Source: Moorena sp. SS36440bin_2 (GTDB lineage: Bacteria > Cyanobacteriota > Cyanobacteriia > Cyanobacteriales > Coleofasciculaceae). Taken from it: a stretch of DNA of 50,749 nucleotides. The DNA is taken from positions 23,256 through 74,004 of the forward strand of contig WTKN01000089.1 in the NCBI GenBank assembly GCA_011524395.1, read 5' to 3'. The translations under genes were made by a program, and so were the position numbers. Below the pieces are notes generated by a model. The model was not told where the DNA came from and ran no database searches. It worked only from the letters and a program-made list of their open reading frames with translations. Every line of letters begins with the position of its first letter. Within the stretch, counting starts at the first letter, position 1. Of the stretch, positions 44,442-50,749 are shown piece after piece.

Positions 44442-45090
44442 CTGTCATAATTCATACTTCATACTTGATAGTTTGCCCAGTCCCCAGGGTAAGGGCAAAA
44501 ATCAATAAAAAGGAATTATTATCAATATTATTGATATAATCATGCAATAGTGCTGAAAAATCTTGGCGTTATATAGTCATAATCCTTGACCAATATCACA
44601 TTTTGGCTCAATTTTTTTTTGGCTTACCCTGGCCTAGTCCCCTAGGTTTATATATAGCCGTTTATAGCTTGTGCCCCACGGCCTCAGTCCCTTAATTAAA
44701 AACCCCTATATTTTTGTTAACAAACCATTTTTGGGTTATACCACCCCTTGACTATTCCTTAAAGTTACGAGAAACTAACAAAATATTAAAGTAAACACTC
44801 GATTTAATATAAACTTATGTTAATGTTGTTTGCGCCATGATCTGAATTATTATCATTTGATTAGTGACCAGCTATAGCACTAGTCAGTAATCAGTGATAT
44901 AGCGCTACGCGAAAGGCAAGAGGCAAGAGGCAAGAGGCAATAGTTTACTAGAACTACTTTTGCTGGTTGTATCAATGTCAAACACCTTAATGCGTAGTGT
45001 GATATCAATCCGGGATTACATACTCCTGGACTGGTGCAACAACCGGTGCCACAACCTGTAAGTAGGGATAAACCGAGCACTAAAGGGATT
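44442..45090. other. Intergenic region between divergent bioU and the ycf35 cluster
   Basis: About 650 AT-rich bases. A tatcaat/attgata palindrome (44520-44536) lies 79 bp from bioU and may be an operator. A heptamer array ggcaaga and a gctacgcg fragment lie at about 44904-44940. Bases 44935-45004 resemble 4764-4838. No gene is seen. Confidence 0.45.
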
Positions 45091-45300
45091 ATGGAAACAT
45101 TAGAGTTTGTCATTTATCCAGATGGTCGAGTCCAGGAAAAAGTCACTGGGATCATCGGAGCATCTTGCGCAGAGGTAACAGCTGCTATTGAAGCTCAGCT
45201 AGGACGAGTCGTATCTGTTGAGAAAACATCAGATTACTTCGACCAAAAGCTTGAACTGTCCGCAACAGCGACAACTCAAGCTACGGTTAGCCATTGGTAA
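45091..45300 (+). CDS. DUF2997-type small protein
   Basis: 69 residues from the ATG at 45091 (aaaggg upstream); a longer frame from 45034 adds only unlikely residues. METLEFVIYPDGRVQEKVTG and IGASCAEVTAAIEAQLGRVV are typical of the DUF2997 family. It precedes ycf35 and a ferredoxin, an arrangement I associate with cyanobacteria. Function unknown. Confidence 0.8.
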   Translation: METLEFVIYPDGRVQEKVTGIIGASCAEVTAAIEAQLGRVVSVEKTSDYFDQKLELSATATTQATVSHW

Positions 45301-45489
45301 ATTTTTCAGGACTTAGCCATTGCCCCCTAAATCCCCCAATACTGGGGGACTTTTGCCCCCTAAATCCCCCAATACTGGGGGACTTTGACATCATTACCCC
45401 CCAGTATTGGGGGGCTAGGGGGGCAAAACCAACTAAACTTCCTAAGTCCTATTTGTGTTCCAGTTAGTAAATTCGTTTAATTACCAAAC
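45301..45489. repeat. gccccctaaatccccc hairpin repeat cluster
   Basis: Two direct copies of ttgccccctaaatccccc then aatactgggggactt (about 45318-45384) are followed by an inverted relative (about 45397-45427: ccccccagtattgggggg then ctaggggggcaaa). Each can form a hairpin. Similar elements lie near 18290 and 49950. This splits the DUF2997 gene from ycf35. Confidence 0.85.
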
Positions 45490-45876
45490 ATGTCTCATTT
45501 CAGCACTATCAAAACCCAAATCCGTAACCGTTCATCCTTAGAAACTGCTTTAAGTGACTTAGGGATTGATTGGCAATCTGGTCCTAGCCCTGTGCGCGGT
45601 TATCAAGGCCAAACTCGCACTGCTGAAGTAGTGATTGAGCAAGAGAATGACTACGACATCGGTTTTAGTTGGAATGGTAACGCCTACGAACTTGTTGCTG
45701 ATTTTCAGTATTGGCAACAGCCTTGGTCTGTAGATGGTTTCCTACAACGGGTAACCCAGCGTTACGCTTACAACACTGTAATTAAGGAAACTGCTAAGCA
45801 AGGCTTTGAGGTTGCTGAGCAACAAGATAATAAAGATGGTTCAATTCGTTTAGTGGTTCAACGCTGGAGCGCGTAA
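45490..45876 (+). CDS. ycf35: Ycf35 (DUF1257) protein
   Basis: 128 residues: MSHFSTIKTQIRNRSSLETA, then GIDWQSGPSPVRGYQGQTRT, and RVTQRYAYNTVIKETAKQGF mark DUF1257/Ycf35, encoded in cyanobacteria and red-algal plastids. Its function is not known. The stop overlaps the start of the ferredoxin (TAATG), so the two are translationally coupled; a shared redox function is inferred. Confidence 0.9.
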   Translation: MSHFSTIKTQIRNRSSLETALSDLGIDWQSGPSPVRGYQGQTRTAEVVIEQENDYDIGFSWNGNAYELVADFQYWQQPWSVDGFLQRVTQRYAYNTVIKETAKQGFEVAEQQDNKDGSIRLVVQRWSA

Positions 45877-46319
45877 TGTCTGAGTTCTCACCGACGCCAG
45901 AGCGTTCGGGTTTAGAACCAGAGTTAGGGGGTGTCTTTCGAGATGCTCCAGAGCGGTCTGGTTTTGAGCCAGAGCTAGGGGGTATTCTGCGACAAAAAGG
46001 TGTTTACGTTGATGAAATTACCTGCATTGGCTGTAAACACTGCGCCCACGTCGCTCGCAATACGTTTTACATGGAAGAGGACCACGGTAGATCCCGGGTT
46101 TTTCGGCAAGATGGCGACCCAGAAGAGGTGATACAAGAAGCGATAGACACTTGTCCAGTAGATTGTATCCACTGGGTTGATTACACTAAGCTTAAAAATC
46201 TAGAACAGGAGCGACAATATCAGGTCATTCCTAGAGCAGGATTGCCTATTGAACCAAGTGTTGTGGCTGCCAAAATTAAGGAGAGGAAGCTGGCAAGGAA
46301 GCGTAGGAAAAAACGGTAA
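45876..46319 (+). CDS. Single-cluster [4Fe-4S] ferredoxin
   Basis: 147 residues. CIGCKHC with a distant CPVDC gives the four ligands of one [4Fe-4S] cluster; VDEITCIGCKHCAHVARNTF is characteristic. The N-terminal 40 residues contain an internal duplication, PERSGLEPELGG and PERSGFEPELGG. The C-terminus is strongly basic (KIKERKLARKRRKKR). Cyanobacterial relatives show the same layout. It may supply electrons to the ycf35 partner (inference). Confidence 0.92.
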   Translation: MSEFSPTPERSGLEPELGGVFRDAPERSGFEPELGGILRQKGVYVDEITCIGCKHCAHVARNTFYMEEDHGRSRVFRQDGDPEEVIQEAIDTCPVDCIHWVDYTKLKNLEQERQYQVIPRAGLPIEPSVVAAKIKERKLARKRRKKR

Positions 46320-46667
46320 GCATTCAGCTATCAGCCATCAGCTTTCAGCTTTTCATATTACTAAATCCTCGATGGCTTAGAGCTGTTGAGGGTTTTATGT
46401 TGTGTTATCGCAATGGTTGGATTATAGGGAGCAGGGAGCAGGGAGCAGGGAGCAGGGAAATGCGATCGCATCCTTCCAAACTGATTCCATTAGTAGGATG
46501 ATCAGCAATGCGATGGTCTTAAAGAGCCGCTACGCGATCGCATTCAACAACAACACCTTAAAAATGGATAATCTTTGATTATAGCACAGCAATATCTTGA
46601 TTTATCACAACATCAAAAACTCTTTAGATCTCTTTCTTACTACTCCCGACTCCCGACTCCCTATTCC
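46320..46667. repeat. Repeat spacer between convergent genes
   Basis: tcagccatcagctttcagc units (about 46325-46352), gggagca heptamers (about 46429-46457), two HIP1 sites with a ccgctacgcgatcgcat fragment (about 46528-46552), and tcccgac/tccctat heptamers (about 46643-46672). No gene is seen. Confidence 0.8.
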
Positions 46668-49600
46668 CTATTCTTCGCCTACGACCAAATACCACAGGGC
46701 ATCAATACCACTGCCCAGATAGTCAGAATTCTGGTGTTGTTCAATCCATTCAATCACGGTAGGGAGAATATGATTGGATGTTTTGCCCAAGTTGCCCAAG
46801 GCTTCGGCTGCCTTCCAACGCACCAAAGAATCATTATCTTGAAGCTTTGCTATAAGGGCGTTGACTACCGTTTCTGAGCTATTGCCCAAATTACCCAAGG
46901 CCTTGGCTGCCCTGCGACGCATAGCAGAATCATCATCCTGAAGTCGTCCTAGTAGGGCGTTTATTACAGTTTCTGAGCTATTGCCCAAATGACCCAAGAC
47001 TGTGGCTGCCACCCGACGTAGAGGAGAATCATGATCCTGAAGCTCTGCTAGGAGGGCGTTGAGTAAAGTTTCTGAGCTATTGCCCAAATTGCCCAAGGCC
47101 TTGTTTGGCAACCCAGGTACATGATAATCCTGATCCTGAAACTGTACTAGAAGGGCGCTGAGTGCATCTGAGATGTTGCCCAAACTCAACAAGCCTATGG
47201 TTGCCACCGAACGCACAAAAGAATCATCATCCTGAAGCTTTACTAAAAGGGAGCTGAATACAGTTTCTGAGCTGTTATCCGAATTGCCCAAGGCCAAGGC
47301 TGCCATTCCACGGACATGAGCATCAGGATCCTCAAGCTTTGCTAGGAGGGCATTGACTACATCTGAACTATTGCCCAATTCACCCAAGGTATAGGCTACT
47401 CTTCTACGCACATAAGACTCATCATCATTTAGTCGCGCCAGTAATGTTGTAATTACCTGATCCTTTTCCCCTAACTCGCTTCGATACTTCAGCAATCGTG
47501 TCTCATCAATTAAATCTGTTCGCTCCTTCAACATCTCCAGAGCTTGTGCTTGAAAATCCGTTTCATATAAACTACAAATTATCTTAAAAACCTGCTCTCT
47601 AATCTTCTCGCCAACCCGCTCATTACTACTCACCTCCAACTCAACCAACCGCTCTAAAATCTCTTCAAATAATCCACTGTCAGCACTCTGCAAATTCTTG
47701 GGGTCTTCTCCCAAACAATTACCAGCAAACAACAAATCCCGATGTAACCACTGCTCATAGTTACTATTATTAGTCAATACTGCTCGAATCGCCTTTGCCG
47801 CGTTTTTCGGTTTTTGTTGTGCTATCAGCAATAATAACACTTCGCGCCAGTGGGAGTCATGCAAATGCTCCCGAATCGGATCCAAAACAATCTCAGAATC
47901 TCTCTCATTATCCGCTTGATAGTTAATCTCTTCAGCACACAAATATTCCTGAAAGGTTTTATGGACAAAGCCATAACAATCTTGCCCCTGCTCATTTAAT
48001 AAACCAGTGCGCTCCCGAATCAATTCCACAAATCTTTTCGCCTCTTTCTCGGCCTGATGGGGCTGCACCTGCTTCAAGTCTTTAATCTGCTGCTTCAACT
48101 GATCAATCAACTCATCCCGGTCAATCAGGGTGCCACTGTCGTTATCTTCAACATTTCCCTGGGTATGAATCCAATAAGCCAGGGATTCCATCAACCGGCG
48201 TAAATCATCCTCGACATCGAAATACTTCAACCGCTTATCACTACTTAAGTCTTTAGGCTGATCCCAATTGATTAACAAGGTCTCCACGGCCTTGTCATAA
48301 AGCTTATGGCGTTTTTTGGGCAATACCGCTTGATACCGATGAATTAATGCAATAATTGTCAACAGTAACGGATTTCGTGCCAATAGCTTAATTCGGTCAT
48401 TATCCTCCAGAGCCTTTCGTAAACTTTGCTTGCGCCTTTCTGCTTCTGCTTGGTCTTGAAACCGACTATTATACCAGTTATCAATAAATGCTGAAATCTT
48501 CTGGTCATCAAAGGGTTGGAGTTGATAGTGGGGAAATTCTTCAGTGCGGAAAAAGTCCCGTCGATAACCAGCAGGGCGAGATGTAATAATAGCGCGATTT
48601 CTGTCAAACTGTCCTAAAAAATTCTCGATGCGCCTGACTACATCATGGCGTTTAGCCTCTTCTGCGACTTCATCCAAACCATCCAGCAATATCAAGGCTC
48701 TACCATCAGACAACCAATGCTCAAAAAATCCCACTGGTAACGGTTTCACTGACATGGTGTTTTCCGCAAATATCCGAGCATAGTCGATCAGGCTTTTATC
48801 GAGATGTCTCGCAAAGTCTCGCATCCTGATTAAAATCGGTAGCCAGTCGGTATCACCATCTAATCCTAAAATGTCAGGATTTTGCTGAGCTAACATTACT
48901 GCAAAATAGCTCATCAATGTGGTTTTACCAGAGCCTGGCGCACCTAATATTACCACTCGTCTCGACTGACTTTGAGTCAATAACTGCTCAGCCAAGAATT
49001 TCCGCCCAGTTGTCTTTTCCAATAGTGCCCTTTCTGCTTTTTCCCCACTACCAGCTGCTAACAACTCCCGCTCCCAAGCGCCAGCAGTTGATACGTCTTC
49101 CACGACATCTGGCATTACAAAAATCTGAGCTAACTTCTCGGATTTTTTTACTTCTTGCCCAGGCACAGCAATGCCAGCAAATTTAACATCATCAAACCAG
49201 TTAGCTAACTGTTGATTATAATCCTGTTTAGCTACCTGAAATTTTATATAAGTATCAGTCTTCTGAAAATAAGCATTAATAAATGTCTCTATCCAAGGCT
49301 TGAGACTGTCTTGATTTAGTTTAATAGTCTTGGCTTCTGCTTCTTGTTGAAATACCGTGCTTAAAATCTCCCGGTCTGGCTTACCTTGATTAAGTAAGGG
49401 TTTCTGTAATTCCGCTAAAACAGCAGAATTAGTAAAATAGTCGCGCAAAAACCTACTAACTCCCTTCCAGCCATCCGGGGGAGCGTGAAAAAATAAGCGC
49501 TGTTGACTATCCAGTTGTTTGTCCCATTGATCAACGGCTTCTGCTCCGGCTTTGATGGCTTTTTCGATATCGCTTTTAGTCAGAGATTTAATTATATGCT

Positions 49601-49685
49601 TCCCTGCTTGTCCCGCAATAATACCTAACAACGGTGACGCTACTTTCGATAGTTCTAAACTAGCCAAAAGGGACAATACTGCCAT
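46668..49685 (-). CDS. NACHT-domain ATPase with C-terminal HEAT repeats (NLR-like)
   Basis: 1005 residues. An N-terminal helical domain (1-200, starting AVLSLLASLELSKVASPLLG) resembles NACHT N-terminal effector/adaptor modules. The NACHT domain has Walker A GAPGSGKTT (248-256), Walker B ALILLDGLDEVAEEAKRHD and the ITSRPAGYR sensor, then FVHKTFQEYLCAEEI in the winged-helix end. From about 740 to 985, seven or eight HEAT repeats of about 33 residues share LGNLGNSSETV and LQDDDS-VRR-AA. The family includes bacterial anti-phage NLR-like proteins; the HEAT array would be the sensor (inference). The TAG stop lies in a tccctat heptamer unit. No HIP1 site. Confidence 0.9.
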   Translation of the reverse strand: MAVLSLLASLELSKVASPLLGIIAGQAGKHIIKSLTKSDIEKAIKAGAEAVDQWDKQLDSQQRLFFHAPPDGWKGVSRFLRDYFTNSAVLAELQKPLLNQGKPDREILSTVFQQEAEAKTIKLNQDSLKPWIETFINAYFQKTDTYIKFQVAKQDYNQQLANWFDDVKFAGIAVPGQEVKKSEKLAQIFVMPDVVEDVSTAGAWERELLAAGSGEKAERALLEKTTGRKFLAEQLLTQSQSRRVVILGAPGSGKTTLMSYFAVMLAQQNPDILGLDGDTDWLPILIRMRDFARHLDKSLIDYARIFAENTMSVKPLPVGFFEHWLSDGRALILLDGLDEVAEEAKRHDVVRRIENFLGQFDRNRAIITSRPAGYRRDFFRTEEFPHYQLQPFDDQKISAFIDNWYNSRFQDQAEAERRKQSLRKALEDNDRIKLLARNPLLLTIIALIHRYQAVLPKKRHKLYDKAVETLLINWDQPKDLSSDKRLKYFDVEDDLRRLMESLAYWIHTQGNVEDNDSGTLIDRDELIDQLKQQIKDLKQVQPHQAEKEAKRFVELIRERTGLLNEQGQDCYGFVHKTFQEYLCAEEINYQADNERDSEIVLDPIREHLHDSHWREVLLLLIAQQKPKNAAKAIRAVLTNNSNYEQWLHRDLLFAGNCLGEDPKNLQSADSGLFEEILERLVELEVSSNERVGEKIREQVFKIICSLYETDFQAQALEMLKERTDLIDETRLLKYRSELGEKDQVITTLLARLNDDESYVRRRVAYTLGELGNSSDVVNALLAKLEDPDAHVRGMAALALGNSDNSSETVFSSLLVKLQDDDSFVRSVATIGLLSLGNISDALSALLVQFQDQDYHVPGLPNKALGNLGNSSETLLNALLAELQDHDSPLRRVAATVLGHLGNSSETVINALLGRLQDDDSAMRRRAAKALGNLGNSSETVVNALIAKLQDNDSLVRWKAAEALGNLGKTSNHILPTVIEWIEQHQNSDYLGSGIDALWYLVVGEE

Positions 49686-50226
49686 AATTTATAGGTAATT
49701 ATGTTGGATAGGTTTAATTATAGCAATTTCGGGAGCAGGGAGCAGGGAGTAGGGAGCAGGGAGCAGGGAGCAGGGAGCAGGGAGCAGGGAGTAGGAAAAA
49801 AATCATAGGTAGCTCAATACTATTAGTATAAACGATAGAATTTCGAATTTAGAATTTATCAAAAAATGCGATGCTATGAAAGAGGCGCTATGGGATTTGC
49901 CTTAGGCTAGGCTAAGAGGATATTTGAAAAATTTTTTGATACTGAATTTTGCCCCCCTAGCCCCCCAACTTTGGGGGGAGACAAGAGTCAATTGGCTTCT
50001 AAAAGTCCCCCAAAATTGGGGGATTTAGGGGGCTTAAATGTAGCAAATGGGACTTCTCAGACAAGCTCTAAGCGATCGCTAATTAGAAACATCAGTAAAA
50101 AAATACTAATTTTTTTTATATACCCCCTCACGAAAAATAAATATCACAAAAAAAACAAAAATACTTGACAATATAAATAATTATTATTACTATAAAAATG
50201 TCACAAATACAACAGCAAAAAAAATT
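49686..50226. repeat. Repeat-rich spacer upstream of the NACHT gene
   Basis: gggagca/gggagta heptamers (about 49731-49795). A hairpin element (about 49950-50037) has outer arms gcccccctagccccccaa and ttgggggatttagggggc. A HIP1 site (about 50070) precedes an A/T-rich stretch (50100-50226). The NACHT promoter and that of the next gene lie here. No gene is seen. Confidence 0.75.
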
Positions 50227-50484
50227 ATGGACATCGAAAACTTTCTCCCAAATTTTGAGTATAATCCCAACAATCCTAATCTCCCTGAATTATTTGGCCA
50301 ACCCCAGCCAGGACGGGAGCAAATCAAACATATATTGATCGGTTCTCCCAAAACCGTGCGGGTCACAATCTATAATCTTTATGGCCGTGGCTACGCCCAA
50401 GTTCATGAGTGGAGTGCTCCTCAACCTACCGGAAATCCTGGTGAGGTTATCAGTATTTTGATTCGACATCTGTTGGTAGATTAA
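50227..50484 (+). CDS. Small unknown protein
   Basis: 85 residues: MDIENFLPNFEYNPNNPNLP at the start and TVRVTIYNLYGRGYAQVHEW in the middle look structured and soluble. No known motif. It is followed by three hairpins, the last with a T-run, so it appears to be a single-gene unit. Family not recognised. Confidence 0.6.
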   Translation: MDIENFLPNFEYNPNNPNLPELFGQPQPGREQIKHILIGSPKTVRVTIYNLYGRGYAQVHEWSAPQPTGNPGEVISILIRHLLVD

Positions 50485-50495
50485 GATAGCAAGTT

Positions 50496-50517
50496 GCCAG
50501 GGATTCCAATCCCTGGC
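50496..50517 (+). other. Hairpin after the small unknown gene
   Basis: gccagggatt (50496-50505) pairs with aatccctggc (50508-50517), a perfect 10 bp stem with a 2-base loop, 12 bp after the stop. No T-run follows. Confidence 0.7.
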
Positions 50518-50595
50518 CACAGGTCAAAACTCATGAGAAAGTACGACGTCTGAAGTCTAATATCTAAGTTTGTATGTTGTTGATTTGGTGAACAC

Positions 50596-50625
50596 ATAGT
50601 CAAGAATCCTAGGGCTCTTGACTAT
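50596..50625 (+). other. Second hairpin of the tandem set
   Basis: atagtcaaga (50596-50605) pairs with tcttgactat (50616-50625) around a 10-base loop containing cctagg. Its stem shares gtcaag/cttgac with the terminator 30 bp further on. Confidence 0.65.
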
Positions 50626-50635
50626 TACAAGAAAT

Positions 50636-50683
50636 AATTCGGTCAAGGATTGGAATTAACCAGAACTTGACCGAATTTTTTTT
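50636..50683 (+). terminator. Rho-independent terminator
   Basis: aattcggtcaag (50636-50647) pairs with cttgaccgaatt (50666-50677), a perfect 12 bp stem with an 18-base loop, followed by a run of T. It probably ends the transcript of the small gene. Confidence 0.85.
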
Positions 50684-50690
50684 ATTTTGA

Positions 50691-50749
50691 TTAGGGAATC
50701 GGGAATCGGGAATCGGGAATCGGGAATCGGGAATCGGGAATCGGGAATC
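50691..50749. repeat. gggaatc heptamer array (runs off right edge)
   Basis: About eight perfect gggaatc units run to the last base of the window. The type recurs (as cccgatt) before cassette gene C. Confidence 0.95.

Noticed and set aside
44520-44536. tatcaat/attgata palindrome as a Fur box
   Set aside because: It matches only loosely, and bioU is not an iron gene; kept only as a possible operator.
44880-45113. Minus-strand frame with a lipoprotein-like start (LGLSLLTGCGTG)
   Set aside because: It lies opposite the start of the DUF2997 gene, runs into a heptamer array and has no ribosome site; the lipobox is probably chance.

Overview
The window looks like a filamentous cyanobacterium of the Moorea/Moorena-Lyngbya type (inference). 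GCGATCGC (HIP1) octamers are frequent in the housekeeping genes. Intergenic space is full of heptamer tandem repeats (gggaatc, ttctgac, cccgatt, gggagca, tccctac) and of small hairpin repeats built on the core GCG(A/T)TCGCGTAGCGT. The gene set is cyanobacterial: ycf35/DUF1257, a Ycf46-like AAA protein, BioU, a CuA-less ARTO oxidase, XisI and DUF29.

Layout, 1-9.7 kb: the 5' three quarters of mutS (minus strand, running off the left edge) carry in-frame tandem repeats. Then come moaD, a degenerate large serine recombinase, a VOC protein, a membrane-anchored Ig/beta-propeller protein, and an IS605-type tnpB element whose right-end hairpin abuts the start codon of the propeller gene. About 1.5 kb of repeat-rich DNA follows, holding one likely tiny membrane peptide. 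9.8-14.2 kb: an overlapping operon of two DUF2231 membrane proteins and ctaC-ctaD-ctaE, encoding a terminal oxidase whose subunit II has lost its CuA ligands (quinol oxidase, ARTO type). 14.2-18 kb: DUF29, a solitary XisI, a lipoprotein, a MazEF-like pair and a GMC oxidoreductase.

18.5-25.1 kb is the most unusual block. It is a three-gene cassette (glycine-zipper protein, unknown protein, Ycf46-like AAA ATPase) bounded by a roughly 200 bp direct repeat; the distal copy is a broken 5' fragment of the first gene with ATG changed to ATC. Beside it lies a DUF4209 protein with a HEPN-like RNRMAH motif. By eye the block has no HIP1 site. I consider it the best candidate for an undescribed, possibly defensive, recombinable system.

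25.4-31.7 kb: a Zn-ribbon/Ser-Thr kinase/pentapeptide protein, an IS607 element (tnpA with an overlapping tnpB) and pheT. 31.7-37.4 kb (minus): a grpE-dnaK-dnaJ-tusA-rsgA cluster for proteostasis and ribosome maturation. rsgA carries an in-frame insertion related to the mutS repeats, and dnaK ends in a duplicated 33 bp unit. 38-43.1 kb: pilB-pilT-pilC for type IV pili plus one unknown gene. 43.4-46.3 kb: bioU (biotin synthesis) and a DUF2997-ycf35-ferredoxin cluster. 46.7-49.7 kb: a NACHT ATPase with C-terminal HEAT repeats resembling bacterial NLR-like defence proteins. The window ends with a small unknown gene, tandem hairpins with a terminator, and a heptamer array.

The recurring theme is repeat DNA entering genes: inside mutS, rsgA and the tnpB tail, and supplying stop codons for several others. 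All functional calls rest on reading motifs by eye; no database search was possible.
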